From assembly GCA_025455665.1 (NCBI GenBank), contig JALOMC010000026.1, positions 1-17,292 of the forward strand: 17,292 bases of DNA, written 5' to 3'. The notes beneath the pieces were generated by a model. It saw only the letters and a list, made by a program, of their open reading frames with translations. It had not been told where the DNA came from and did not search any database. The position numbers and the translations under genes are program-made. The DNA is from Chitinophagaceae bacterium (GTDB lineage Bacteria > Bacteroidota > Bacteroidia > Chitinophagales > Chitinophagaceae). Below are positions 1 to 8,114 of this stretch, in pieces. Every line of letters begins with the position of its first letter. Within the stretch, counting starts at the first letter, position 1.

Positions 1-1389
1 TCCATTTTCGAAAAAATAGCCAGCAAGGCCAAACACCAGGGGGTGCAGGCCTGGGTCATTGGCGGCTTTGTGCGAGATAAGCTGCTGGGCCGCCCTACCA
101 AAGACGCCGACATTGTATGCACCGGCGATGGCATTGCACTGGCCCACGCCGTGGCCGATCTGTTCAAGCCGCGGCCCCACGTCAGCTTTTTCAAAAATTT
201 TGGCACCGCCCATATCCGCGTAGCCGATTTTGACATTGAATTTGTAGGTGCCCGCAAGGAGAGCTACCAGGCCGACAGCCGCAAGCCAGCTGTGCAACCC
301 GGCACCCTCAAGGATGATCAGTTGCGGCGAGACTTTACCATCAATGCCCTCGCCATCAGCCTGAACGCCAAAAACTACGGCGAACTCATCGATCCGTTTG
401 GCGGCCTGCAGCACCTCGACGAACGAAAAATTGTGACCCCACTGGACCCGGTACAAACCTTCAGCGACGATCCACTGCGCATGCTGCGGGCCATCCGCTT
501 TGCCACCCAACTGCGCTTCGAAATAGACCCCGCTACCCTGGCAGCCATCGAAACCGATGCGCACAGGCTGTCCATTATTTCAAAAGAGCGGATTGCCGAC
601 GAATTGAATAAGATCATCCTGGCTTCCAAACCCTCTATCGGCTTCGATTTGCTGTACCGCACCGGGCTGCTGCAGCAGTTTTTTCCGCAAATGGTGGCGC
701 TGGCCGGTGCCGAGTACATCGATGGGCATGGCCATAAAGACAATTTTTACCACACCCTGCAGGTGCTGGATAATATTTGCCCGCACACCAGCGATCTATG
801 GCTGCGCTGGGCCGCCATTTTGCACGACATTGGCAAGCCGCCCACCAAGCGTTTTGAAGAGGGCCATGGCTGGACCTTTCATGGCCACGAGGTAGTGGGC
901 GGCAAAATGGTGCCCAAAATATTTGCGCAGCTGAAACTGCCCCTGCACGAAAAAATGCGCTATGTACGCAAACTGGTAGAACTGCACTTACGGCCCATTT
1001 CGCTTACCAAAGAGAACATCACCGACTCAGCCATCCGGCGCCTGCTGTTTGATGCCGGCGACGACTTTGAAGACCTGATGACGCTGTGCGAAGCAGACAT
1101 TACCAGCAAAAACAAACATAAGGTAAAGCGCTACCTCAGCAATTTTGAACTGGTACGCAAGCGCTGTGCCGAGGTAGAAGAAAAAGACCGCATCCGCAAC
1201 TGGCAGCCGCCGGTAGATGGCAACCTGATTATGCAAACCTTTGGGCTGCAGCCCTGCCATGAGGTAGGCATCATCAAAACGGCCATAAAAGATGCCATTC
1301 TGGACGGCGTGATTGAAAACAACTACGACGCTGCCTATGCGCTGATGCTGGCCGAGGGTCAAAAGTTAAACCTCCGCCCTGTTCAATAA
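1..1389 (+). CDS. cca: CCA-adding tRNA nucleotidyltransferase with HD domain (5' partial)
   Basis: This enzyme adds or repairs the CCA end of tRNAs; the family also includes poly(A) polymerases. The reading frame is open to the first base of the window, so the true start lies upstream and 462 residues are visible. A GTG at base 43 is not the start, because the conserved frame continues before it. Visible in order: the nucleotidyltransferase signature GGFVRDKLLGR (bases 61-93), the metal-binding DAD (bases 103-111), RRDFTINALAI, then DPLRMLRAIRF, the RNA/head-to-neck motif of class II CCA enzymes. A C-terminal HD phosphohydrolase domain follows, with HDIGKPPTK starting at base 823. The HD domain is typical of many bacterial CCA enzymes and may give 2',3'-cyclic phosphatase activity. 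The gene is followed at short distance by a PRiA4-like gene and miaA on the same strand, so two tRNA-maturation genes lie together. A/C/CCA specificity cannot be decided from sequence alone. Confidence 0.93.
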   Translation, partial: SIFEKIASKAKHQGVQAWVIGGFVRDKLLGRPTKDADIVCTGDGIALAHAVADLFKPRPHVSFFKNFGTAHIRVADFDIEFVGARKESYQADSRKPAVQPGTLKDDQLRRDFTINALAISLNAKNYGELIDPFGGLQHLDERKIVTPLDPVQTFSDDPLRMLRAIRFATQLRFEIDPATLAAIETDAHRLSIISKERIADELNKIILASKPSIGFDLLYRTGLLQQFFPQMVALAGAEYIDGHGHKDNFYHTLQVLDNICPHTSDLWLRWAAILHDIGKPPTKRFEEGHGWTFHGHEVVGGKMVPKIFAQLKLPLHEKMRYVRKLVELHLRPISLTKENITDSAIRRLLFDAGDDFEDLMTLCEADITSKNKHKVKRYLSNFELVRKRCAEVEEKDRIRNWQPPVDGNLIMQTFGLQPCHEVGIIKTAIKDAILDGVIENNYDAAYALMLAEGQKLNLRPVQ

Positions 1390-1451
1390 AATCCATTTTC
1401 TTTGTCCGGCAACTAAAACGTGCCACGTCCGGCGTGGCCACTTCCCTAGCC

Positions 1452-2030
1452 ATGGCAGTACTCAAATTCAGAGTGTACCTCGAAGAAGACGAAAGCATTT
1501 ACCGCGATATTGTCATCAAGCATACGCAGCACTTTATCGATCTGCACCGCACCATTCTTACAGCCTACGAGTTCGACAACAAGCACCAGGCTACTTTTTA
1601 CCGCAGCAACGACAGCTGGCAACGCGGCCGCGAAATAACGCTGGCTGTATATGACAAGGCTTACAAAGCGCCTCCGCTGATGATGGAGGATACCAGCATC
1701 GCATCGGAAATACGCGACACCAACCAGCGCTTCGTGTACGAATATGATTTTGTGAAGGGCTGGGTATTTCTGATCGAACTCATTAATGTATCGAAAGAAG
1801 AGAGCAGCAAAATAGCCTACCCGGCCGTGAGCCGCAAAGAAGGCGTAGGCCCCATGCAGTATGGCACCCGTGGTCTGCTGGGCCCCAAGTTTGCCGAAAT
1901 GGAAGAGAAGTACGACCTGCAGGGCAATGAAGATGGCTTTGGTGAAGAAGGCGAAGAGGGTACCGGCAGCTCAGACGAGTTTGGTTTTGGCGAAGCCACC
2001 GGCACCGATACGGCCGGCGATGACTACTAA
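1452..2030 (+). CDS. PRiA4_ORF3-like (IS1096 TnpR-type) protein
   Basis: The 192-residue protein begins MAVLKFRVYLEED and contains a beta-rich domain with the pattern IYRDIVIKHTQHFIDLH, then FDNKHQATFYRSNDSW. This resembles the PRiA4_ORF3 family (plasmid pRiA4b ORF-3, also called IS1096 passenger TnpR-like). These are soluble proteins of unknown function, and the transposon name is historical. No transposase or inverted repeats surround it, so it is read as a chromosomal housekeeping-type gene. The last 35 or so residues are strongly acidic and rich in Gly, Glu and Asp (GFGEEGEEGTG and on), probably disordered. I chose the ATG at 1452 over the in-frame GTG at 1434 because the domain begins directly after it. 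TTTCTTTG at 1397-1404 resembles a Bacteroidota -7 box, so the gene may have its own promoter inside the 62-bp gap after cca. Function unknown. Confidence 0.8.
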   Translation: MAVLKFRVYLEEDESIYRDIVIKHTQHFIDLHRTILTAYEFDNKHQATFYRSNDSWQRGREITLAVYDKAYKAPPLMMEDTSIASEIRDTNQRFVYEYDFVKGWVFLIELINVSKEESSKIAYPAVSRKEGVGPMQYGTRGLLGPKFAEMEEKYDLQGNEDGFGEEGEEGTGSSDEFGFGEATGTDTAGDDY

Positions 2031-2060
2031 GCCGCTTGCTGGTTTTTCTGAAAGTATACC

Positions 2061-2975
2061 ATGGCATCCAAACCATTGCTACTGGTAGTGGCAGGCCCCA
2101 CAGCCGTGGGCAAAACATCGCTGGCCATCAGGCTGGCGCAGCACCTCGGCACGTCCATCCTTTCTTTTGATAGCAGGCAGTGCTACCGAGAGTTGGGCGT
2201 AGCCGTGGCCAAGCCAAGTATGGCCGAGCTGGCATCGGTACCCCATTATTTCATTAACAGCCATAGCATACAGCAGCCAGTGGAGGCGGCCGGCTTCGTA
2301 AACTACGCCCTGCCCATACTGCAACAGCTGTTTAGCCAGCACCCGGTGGTGGTAGCTGTTGGCGGCACCGGCCTTTACCTGCAGGCACTGCTGCACGGGC
2401 TGGATGAAATGCCTGCCATACCGCCCGACCTGCGCCATTCCCTTCGCCGGCAGTACGAGGCCGAGGGACTTAGCTGGCTGTACCAGCAGCTGCAGCAAGA
2501 AGACCCCCTGTATGCTGCCGATGGCGAAATGCAAAACCCGCACCGCATGCTACGTGCACTGGAGGTGAAGCGGGCTACCGGCCAAAGCATTCGGCTGTTT
2601 CAGCAGGGCCGGGCAGCCGAGCGCCCATTCAGGTGGCTATGTGTTGGCATAGAGCTGCCAAGGCCGGTGCTGCAGCAACGCATAGCCCAGCGCATAGTGC
2701 AGATGCAGGCAGCCGGCATGCAACAGGAAGCCCATGACCTCTATCCGCTTCGGCATTTGCAAGCCTTGCAAACGGTGGGCTACCAGGAATGGTTCGACCA
2801 TTTTGATGGCAAGATCGGTGCCAGTGAAGCCCTTGAACAAATAACGGCGCATACCCGCCAGTACGCCAAGCGCCAAATGACCTGGTTCAAAAAACAACAG
2901 GACCTGCACTGGACAGGCCCTGAGGATGATGCAAAAATTTTGAAATTGACAGAGGAGAGGCTTACATCAATTTAA
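2061..2975 (+). CDS. miaA: tRNA dimethylallyltransferase MiaA
   Basis: MiaA transfers a dimethylallyl group to the N6 of A37 in tRNAs that read codons beginning with U. The 304-residue length is normal. The P-loop GPTAVGKTS is at residues 12-20, followed by DSRQCYREL (from residue 37), which holds the catalytic Asp region. VPHYFINSHS takes the place of the usual PHH-type substrate motif, with Tyr where His is common. Next come VGGTGLYLQALLHG and, in the C-terminal half, QTVGYQEW and QYAKRQMTWFKK, which belong to the tRNA-binding and family signature region. The ATG at 2061 lies 30 bp after the preceding stop and yields the expected N-terminus. The 3' end overlaps by 14 bp, tail to tail, with the converging outer-membrane gene. 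Grouping with cca suggests a small tRNA-maturation cluster. Confidence 0.96.
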   Translation: MASKPLLLVVAGPTAVGKTSLAIRLAQHLGTSILSFDSRQCYRELGVAVAKPSMAELASVPHYFINSHSIQQPVEAAGFVNYALPILQQLFSQHPVVVAVGGTGLYLQALLHGLDEMPAIPPDLRHSLRRQYEAEGLSWLYQQLQQEDPLYAADGEMQNPHRMLRALEVKRATGQSIRLFQQGRAAERPFRWLCVGIELPRPVLQQRIAQRIVQMQAAGMQQEAHDLYPLRHLQALQTVGYQEWFDHFDGKIGASEALEQITAHTRQYAKRQMTWFKKQQDLHWTGPEDDAKILKLTEERLTSI

Positions 2976-4536
2976 AGCCAAGCGTCAGTACCACATTGCC
3001 CCGGCTATTACGGCCATCAGCTATTGGGTTGGCTTTGTCCTGCAGCCAGTAGGGTACCTCATTTTGGCGAATGATGGCATGCACGTAAGTAAGATCGATA
3101 AACATACCACGATTACGATAGCCAAGGCCGCCGCTTAAAAGGGTCCGGTTGCCCCGCAGATCCCGAAAGTCGCGGCTGAACGGGCTGCCCAGGTGCGCAA
3201 ATCCCAGACGCGTCATCAGCGTTTTAAACTTGAGCTCGCCACCCACCCGAAAGTTGAAAGCGCCGCGATAGCGGCTTTTGATAGTTTCATTGAGCTGGTT
3301 ATAATAAGCCACATCATCTACCAGCGTAGGATCATCGGCCCGGTAGCGGGTGCTACGATAGTTGACATACTCAATGTCGGCCGATACAAAGCCTTTCTGC
3401 CGCTTTATGTCTTTCACCTCATTTATTACAAACGCTACACTGCCCAGCATGCGCCATGGCGTAATGATGTTGTACCTGAAGTTGCCGGCGTTGCTGTTAT
3501 TGCCTTTTAGTTCATCGCTGGTCTTTATCTGAGGCTGCGGAAAAATGGTAAATCCCTCCGTATTAGCTTCGATAGACGACGATATCTGGTCGTTGAGATT
3601 GGCAAAAGTGGGTGTGTGCAAGGCCAAACCCAGGCGAAGGCGATTGGTGGGACGAGCTATCAGACCCAGTTTACCATTGAAGCCCACCCCGCTGGTGCGA
3701 TAGCGTTCACGGTATTCAAAATAAGCAAAGTCATTATTGGGGTTGCCGCTGGCATCTTCCTCGCGGTAGGTTTGATCGCGGCGGAAGGAATAGAAAGGAA
3801 TATTGAAAGAGAAGCCGAAGTGAAATTTGTCGTTGTTATTAGTGCCATAACCCAGCGAAACTTCGTGGGCCCCTCCGCTGGTATTAATGCGATTGATTTG
3901 GTTGACACCCTCGGGGCCACCCGGGCCCGAAGGCAGCGGTACCACACTTTGGTAGCCTATTACCTGCCCCTGCGCGTTGGCAATGGTATCAACCAAAAAG
4001 GTCCAGAATGCGAGTGAAGAGCCGAAGATGAAATTGTTTTCAGCCTGTGGCACTGTCGCCCTGTTTCGGACCAGCTCTTCTACATACTGCTCGCTCCAGC
4101 TGCTGGTATTATTAAAACCACTGTATTGAACGGTATTGTTATAGTTGGCAATTTGATTGATGGAGATGGCAAAAGCCGAACTATGATTGCGCCGGTAGCT
4201 GCTTTGGCTGCCCAGTACAAAGCCGATGGGTCCATAACCTATACCATTGTCGCGGGCATTGGTATTGCTACCCCGGTAGTCAAACCTATTGCGGAGGAAA
4301 CCGAAGTTGGGGGATAAAACAAACTCTTTGTTTTTGTACAAGCCGAGACCGGCGGGGTTTACGTAGCTGGAAGTGATATCGCCACCGAGTGCGCCAATAG
4401 CACCACCAATGGCCTGGCTACGAGCGGTGCCGCCCGCCAGCGGAAAGCCGTACCGCAAAACATCTTCGGGCAGCTGTGCAGCGGCGGAGCCAGCCACTAA
4501 TATTGCAGCAGGCAGTAAGTATCGGAATGAAGCCAT
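2962..4536 (-). CDS. FadL/OmpP1-like outer-membrane protein
   Basis: This is a predicted 524-residue outer-membrane beta-barrel of the OmpP1/FadL (hydrophobic-compound transporter) type as found in Bacteroidota. The N-terminus is a typical Sec signal peptide ending in SAAAQ, with cleavage likely before QLPED. The mature start carries the family hallmarks TARSQAIGGAIGALGGD and then SSYVNPAGLGLYKNKEF, the NPAGL motif seen in FadL-like proteins. The rest is a run of amphipathic strands ending in VVLTLGFKLM, rich in aromatic residues with Gly/Asn turns. Family knowledge suggests uptake of hydrophobic substrates, but no substrate can be named. It lies 82 bp downstream of the lipoprotein gene on the same strand, so the two may be co-transcribed. 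Its stop codon falls inside the end of miaA, leaving no room for a separate terminator between the converging genes. Confidence 0.85.
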   Translation of the reverse strand: MASFRYLLPAAILVAGSAAAQLPEDVLRYGFPLAGGTARSQAIGGAIGALGGDITSSYVNPAGLGLYKNKEFVLSPNFGFLRNRFDYRGSNTNARDNGIGYGPIGFVLGSQSSYRRNHSSAFAISINQIANYNNTVQYSGFNNTSSWSEQYVEELVRNRATVPQAENNFIFGSSLAFWTFLVDTIANAQGQVIGYQSVVPLPSGPGGPEGVNQINRINTSGGAHEVSLGYGTNNNDKFHFGFSFNIPFYSFRRDQTYREEDASGNPNNDFAYFEYRERYRTSGVGFNGKLGLIARPTNRLRLGLALHTPTFANLNDQISSSIEANTEGFTIFPQPQIKTSDELKGNNSNAGNFRYNIITPWRMLGSVAFVINEVKDIKRQKGFVSADIEYVNYRSTRYRADDPTLVDDVAYYNQLNETIKSRYRGAFNFRVGGELKFKTLMTRLGFAHLGSPFSRDFRDLRGNRTLLSGGLGYRNRGMFIDLTYVHAIIRQNEVPYWLQDKANPIADGRNSRGNVVLTLGFKLM

Positions 4537-4618
4537 ACAAATAAGATATAAGCTTGGATGGACCGCAGCTCACCACCATGGCGGTCGATTGGAAAACAAC
4601 AAATCAGGAAACCAGGCC

Positions 4619-5515
4619 TTAATTGCCCCCACGGCCACCGCGGCCGCCACCGCCGCCCGACGAAGACGAGCCCGATGAGGACGAACCGGAGGAGGAAGAA
4701 CCTGACGTACGGCTACTACCACCAGATGAGCCGCCAAAGCTACTGCCGCTGCTGCTGCCACCATCGAAGTAGCGGGCAGGCCGCGACCAGGAGCTGTTGT
4801 TGTTGGAATTGCCACCGCTATTGCTACCGCCGCTAAAGATGGTGCGGAACAGGTTTCCATTACCATAGCCGGGCTGCTGATAGCCGGGAGGCTTATTACC
4901 CATGGTGCGGCTGCCGGCATTGCCACGGTCAAACAAGCTATTGTTGAAACCGCCGCGGTTAAAGCCGGGCCGTGGGCTATAAGTAGCCACTGGTCGGGTC
5001 GGGAATTTGTCTACAAAAAACACCGGACGGTTCCAGCACCATGGATTGTTCCAGCTATTCATCATGTTGTTGAAAGCAAACGGATGATTCCATGCCCCAC
5101 CAAAACCCCGGTTGTTCCAGCCCCAGGGGCTGTTCCAGGTATTCCAACTATTCCAGGTATTCCAATTGTTCCAACCAAAGCCCGGGTTGAAATTCCAATT
5201 GTTCCAGTTATTCCAGGTATTAAAGCCTACGCCCCATCCCAGTGTCATATTAAAGCCTCCGTTCCAGTAGGCAAGGTCATCTATCTGGCCCCAGCGGTCA
5301 CGGTCACGCACTTTCATGCGCAGGTAGCGATCATCGCTGTCATCGAAATAGCTGACGTATTCCTCGTCGCGGCTTTGGTACCGGTCTTCAACGGCCGGGC
5401 GGCTGGCGCCGTAGGAGTAGTACACATCATCCGGCGTTTCGGCAGTGCGAAAAGCCGAAGAACAACCGGTGAGTACCAGTGCACCGGCGGCCATACTGAA
5501 GAGGATAGTTTTCAT
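4619..5515 (-). CDS. Lipoprotein with Trp/Asn-rich repeat and Gly/Ser tail
   Basis: The 298-residue protein has a lipoprotein signal peptide: MKTILF, a hydrophobic stretch, and the lipobox LTGC with Cys18 as the lipidated residue. After a short acidic/tyrosine segment and a compact stretch rich in Asp and Arg (DRYLRMKVRDRDRWG), the middle is a low-complexity region of N-W-N-x-W triplets (GWNNWNTWNSWNTWNS and similar). It ends in a long Ser/Gly tract finishing GGRGGRGGN. No enzyme domain is recognised. Proteins with this build occur in Chitinophagaceae as uncharacterised lipoproteins. The pattern suggests a surface-exposed, flexible or adhesive chain, which is inference only. It is first in a minus-strand pair with the FadL-like gene and is divergent from proS across a 250-bp gap. 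No convincing promoter for it was found; the nearest -7-like sequence is GAACTTTG at 5552-5545. Confidence 0.8.
   Translation of the reverse strand: MKTILFSMAAGALVLTGCSSAFRTAETPDDVYYSYGASRPAVEDRYQSRDEEYVSYFDDSDDRYLRMKVRDRDRWGQIDDLAYWNGGFNMTLGWGVGFNTWNNWNNWNFNPGFGWNNWNTWNSWNTWNSPWGWNNRGFGGAWNHPFAFNNMMNSWNNPWCWNRPVFFVDKFPTRPVATYSPRPGFNRGGFNNSLFDRGNAGSRTMGNKPPGYQQPGYGNGNLFRTIFSGGSNSGGNSNNNSSWSRPARYFDGGSSSGSSFGGSSGGSSRTSGSSSSGSSSSGSSSSGGGGGRGGRGGN
5111..5222 (-). repeat. Imperfect short tandem repeat encoding Trp/Asn triplets
   Basis: On the plus strand the motif TTCCA recurs every 9 or 18 bases. An 18-bp unit at 5133-5150 is followed directly by a copy at 5151-5168 that differs at 2 positions. 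Further degenerate units flank both. Read on the minus strand it encodes W-N-x repeats of the lipoprotein. Such repeats can change copy number by slippage without breaking the frame, since the period is a multiple of 3. Confidence 0.75.
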
Positions 5516-5708
5516 ACCAATAAGTTTTGAATGTTCGGCAGAAGCAAAGTTCGCAGAAATACAACGTTCCTGTGCTTGCTAAGTTACCCCGATCTGCTGC
5601 ACTAAAATGTGAATGTTTTGTGGTAAGACAGCGGTTATTGCCCGGAGCGCTGTTAAGACATACCTAATTCCATTTGCTTAATTTCGCCGCCCCCGACAGT
5701 CATCACCG

Positions 5709-5744
5709 GGCCGAAAGGCCGGCGGGCTGGCAAACCAGTTTTTT
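5709..5744 (+). promoter_or_regulatory. proS leader: two short hairpins, the second with a T6 tract
   Basis: Within the 250-bp gap upstream of proS, GGCC-GAAA-GGCC (5709-5720) can form a stem with a GNRA-type tetraloop. CTGG-CAAA-CCAG (5727-5738) is followed at once by TTTTTT (5739-5744), 21 bases before the proS ATG. The second has the shape of a weak intrinsic terminator or attenuator but has only 4 Watson-Crick pairs. Candidate -7 boxes TCCATTTG (5669-5676) and TAATTTCG (5679-5686) lie just upstream, neither with a clear -33 box. Function is a guess. Confidence 0.3.
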
Positions 5745-5765
5745 CTACTTATCAGCAAACACAAA

Positions 5766-7244
5766 ATGAGCAAAGTAATTACGCCGCAAGAGCAAGACTA
5801 TTCGCAATGGTACAATGACCTGATCATTCGTTCGGGCCTGGCTGACTACAGCGCAGTACGCGGCTGCATGGTTATTAAGCCTTATGGCTATGCCTTGTGG
5901 GAGAATATGCGGGACGCCCTTGATAAAATGTTTAAAGACACGGGACACGTGAATGCCTATTTCCCGCTGTTTGTGCCCAAAAGCTTGTTTGAGGCCGAAG
6001 AAAAAAACGCGGAAGGATTTGCCAAGGAGTGTGCCGTGGTAACCCACTACCGCCTGAAAGCCGACCCTGAAAAACCGGGCAAACTGATGGTAGACCCTGA
6101 AGCCCGCCTGGAAGAAGAACTGGTTGTACGCCCTACCAGCGAAGCCATCATTTGGAATACTTATAAAAACTGGATTCAGAGCTACCGCGACCTGCCCATT
6201 TTGGTAAACCAGTGGGCCAACGTAGTACGCTGGGAAATGCGTACCCGCTTGTTTTTGCGTACAGCAGAGTTTTTGTGGCAGGAAGGCCACACCGCCCATG
6301 CCACCGAAGCCGAGGCACGGGCCGAAGCCAGCCAAATGCTGGAAGTGTATGCCCGGTTTGCCGAAAATTTTATGGCCATGCCGGTAGTGAAAGGGGTAAA
6401 AACCGAAAATGAACGCTTTGCTGGCGCTGTAGACACGCTTTGTATAGAAGCCCTGATGCAAGATGGCAAGGCGCTGCAGGCAGGCACCTCGCACTTCCTG
6501 GGTCAAAATTTTGCCAAGGCCTTCGATGTAAAGTTTAGCGACAAAGAGAACAAGCTGGACTACGTATGGGCCACCAGTTGGGGCGTAAGTACCCGCCTGA
6601 TAGGAGCGCTGGTCATGAGCCACAGCGATAACAGCGGGCTGGTGCTGCCGCCAAAGCTGGCACCGCTGCAGGTGGTAATTGTGCCCATTTTTAAGGGCGA
6701 CGAGCAACTGGCCGCCATATCTGACAAGGTGAAGCCCATCATACAACAATTGAAAGACCTCGGCATTTCGGTGAAGTTTGACGACAATGACAACGAGCGG
6801 CCCGGTTGGAAATTTGCTGAGTATGAACTAAAGGGCGTGCCGGTGCGCATGGCCATCGGGGCCCGCGATATGGCCAACAATGTGTGTGAAATAGCCCGCC
6901 GCGATACCAAAGAAAAGATGACCGTGAGCCTGGATGGCATTTCATTTTACATAAAAACCCTGCTGGACGAAATACAGCTGCACTTGTACGAAAAAGCCCG
7001 CCAATACCGCGAAGCCCACACCACCGAGGTAAACAACTGGGATGAATTTGTAAAGACACTGGACGAAAAAGCAGGCTTTGTATCGGCCCACTGGGATGGC
7101 AGCGGCGAAACGGAAGAAAAAATCAAGGAGCTGACAAAGGCTACCATCCGCTGTATTCCTTTTGGTCAGCCTGCCGAGCAGGGGGCCTGCATTTTGACCG
7201 GCAAGCCCAGCCAGCAGCGGGTGCTGTTTGCACGGGCCTACTAA
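5766..7244 (+). CDS. proS: Prolyl-tRNA synthetase, archaeal/eukaryote-like type
   Basis: ProRS charges tRNA-Pro with proline. The 492-residue length and layout fit the short class IIa form lacking the bacterial editing insertion. Visible: the N-terminal DYSQWYNDLIIRSGLADYS, motif 2 region VVRPTSEAIIW with WEMRTRLFLRTAEFLWQEGH, then AGTSHFLGQNFAKAF, and motif 3 region TSWGVSTRLIGALVMSHSD. After the anticodon-binding domain there is a C-terminal domain ending in FARAY. A terminal Tyr is the rule in this subtype. The C-terminal zinc site known from other members seems mostly lost: only single cysteines remain in TIRCIPFG and GACILTGKPS. The ATG at 5766 follows an A-rich stretch and matches the family start. 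It is monocistronic: divergent from the lipoprotein gene and convergent with the RDD gene. Confidence 0.96.
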   Translation: MSKVITPQEQDYSQWYNDLIIRSGLADYSAVRGCMVIKPYGYALWENMRDALDKMFKDTGHVNAYFPLFVPKSLFEAEEKNAEGFAKECAVVTHYRLKADPEKPGKLMVDPEARLEEELVVRPTSEAIIWNTYKNWIQSYRDLPILVNQWANVVRWEMRTRLFLRTAEFLWQEGHTAHATEAEARAEASQMLEVYARFAENFMAMPVVKGVKTENERFAGAVDTLCIEALMQDGKALQAGTSHFLGQNFAKAFDVKFSDKENKLDYVWATSWGVSTRLIGALVMSHSDNSGLVLPPKLAPLQVVIVPIFKGDEQLAAISDKVKPIIQQLKDLGISVKFDDNDNERPGWKFAEYELKGVPVRMAIGARDMANNVCEIARRDTKEKMTVSLDGISFYIKTLLDEIQLHLYEKARQYREAHTTEVNNWDEFVKTLDEKAGFVSAHWDGSGETEEKIKELTKATIRCIPFGQPAEQGACILTGKPSQQRVLFARAY

Positions 7245-7295
7245 GGCAAGCAAGCGCCATTGGCACCAAAAAAGCTGCCCCGTGGTGGTACATCG

Positions 7296-7318
7296 GCCAG
7301 CCGGGACTTGGCGCTGGC
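7296..7318. terminator. Possible hairpin between convergent proS and RDD genes
   Basis: GCCAGC (7296-7301) and GCTGGC (7313-7318) form a perfect 6-bp inverted repeat with an 11-base loop in the 73-bp gap between two converging genes, the place where a shared terminator is expected. There is no T-tract on either side, so this is a weak call resting mainly on position. Confidence 0.25.
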
Positions 7319-8109
7319 TATTGGTCTTTGGTAGCCAAAAAATTGTAGTCGCCCAGCAGCCGCTCCAAAAAATCTACCACTTCGGTACCGTCGCTTACTA
7401 TGCCCAGCACTGTTCTTACTTTATCAGCTACCCGGTGGGCCGTATCGTACCGGTTGTTTTTTCGGGTGTATGCTATCACCGAGCGGATCGCGTTGATATC
7501 CCGGTCGCTTAGTCGCATTACCTGCGGGTAGCGCACCTGGTAGCTGCTATCTTGTATATCCCGAAAAAGCGTGTCATCGATGCTGTATTTGTACCGCAAA
7601 TCGACCACGGTGCTGCCGGCAGCCAAATCGCCAAGGCGCTGGCTACGGTTGCTGACAGCAATAGCCACCACCACAAACAGGCCCAGAAACAGGGTAGCAA
7701 AAACCTGTAGCAGCAGGTAAAACTCATTTTCGGCCAAAAAACCAAAAAACAACGGCCACTCCCACACCCTGAAAATCCAACGCATCAGGTATTGGCCCAG
7801 CCGCGGCTCTCCCCCTTCGATACTGATGACCCGAATACCCATGGCCCGCTTGCCGAGGCTTTGGCCCTGATAGGCAATTTCCATAAGCGGGTGATAAAAA
7901 AGCATAGGCAGCGAGACTACCAAAAAATCTACCCCCAGACTCAGGCGCACACTGTCGAACACCACATCGTGCAGAAAGAAACGCATAAACCATGCGTACA
8001 GCAGTAGTAGCACCAAATCAAGCACCCAGGCCAGCAGGCGCCTCAAAAATGGGGCAACCTCAAACTCGAGATAGATGTTAAAGGGCGTAGAAACCGATAC
8101 CTGCGACAT
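7318..8109 (-). CDS. RDD family membrane protein
   Basis: The 263-residue integral membrane protein shows the RDD pattern. Near the N-terminus, Arg24 and Asp31 lie in FLRRLLAWVLDLVLLLLYAW (residues 21-40, first membrane helix). Next is a second hydrophobic segment around 60-73, then the conserved QGQSLGKRAMGIRVI (81-95), a third hydrophobic segment around 131-151, and NRSQRLGDLAAGSTVV (154-169). A soluble C-terminal extension of about 90 residues follows, rich in Asp and Arg. The molecular role is unknown in general; some RDD proteins act as ion exchangers. It is divergent from the SpoIIM-DUF4129-DUF4350 operon, a neighbourhood in which RDD genes are often found in Bacteroidota, so a shared envelope role is inferred. 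The ATG at 8109 is only 5 bases from a -7-like box, so the mRNA could have almost no leader. Confidence 0.88.
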   Translation of the reverse strand: MSQVSVSTPFNIYLEFEVAPFLRRLLAWVLDLVLLLLYAWFMRFFLHDVVFDSVRLSLGVDFLVVSLPMLFYHPLMEIAYQGQSLGKRAMGIRVISIEGGEPRLGQYLMRWIFRVWEWPLFFGFLAENEFYLLLQVFATLFLGLFVVVAIAVSNRSQRLGDLAAGSTVVDLRYKYSIDDTLFRDIQDSSYQVRYPQVMRLSDRDINAIRSVIAYTRKNNRYDTAHRVADKVRTVLGIVSDGTEVVDFLERLLGDYNFLATKDQ

Positions 8110-8114
8110 AAAAG

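Noticed and set aside
43..45. GTG as start codon of the CCA enzyme
   Set aside because: The same frame is open to base 1 and reads IFEKIASKAKHQG before the catalytic motif, as in full-length relatives, so the gene is simply cut by the window.
1452..2030. Mobile element, because the protein family is named after IS1096 and plasmid pRiA4b
   Set aside because: No transposase, terminal inverted repeats or target duplications are visible, and the gene sits between two housekeeping tRNA genes.
3616..4017. Open frame on the plus strand inside the FadL-like gene
   Set aside because: It is antisense to a convincing outer-membrane protein with signal peptide and NPAGL motif. No recognisable protein family or start context supports the plus frame.
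4560..4587. GACCGC/GCGGTC inverted repeat between the lipoprotein and FadL-like genes as a terminator
   Set aside because: It has only 6 pairs with a 14-base loop and no T-tract on the transcribed strand, so it is too weak to claim.
5111..5222. Short regular repeats that could suggest a CRISPR or VNTR array
   Set aside because: The period is 9/18 bp without unique spacers of fixed length, no cas genes are near, and the repeats are in frame within a coding gene.
5084..5530. Pro/Val/Ile-repeat protein on the plus strand opposite the lipoprotein gene
   Set aside because: The repeats are the complement of the W-N triplets. The minus strand has the signal peptide and lipobox, so the plus frame is a shadow.
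5745..6749. Long open frame of 334 codons on the minus strand opposite proS
   Set aside because: It lies fully antisense to a clear proS gene. Its translation is rich in His, Gln, Tyr and Phe with no domain or signal, as expected from reading well-biased codons backwards.
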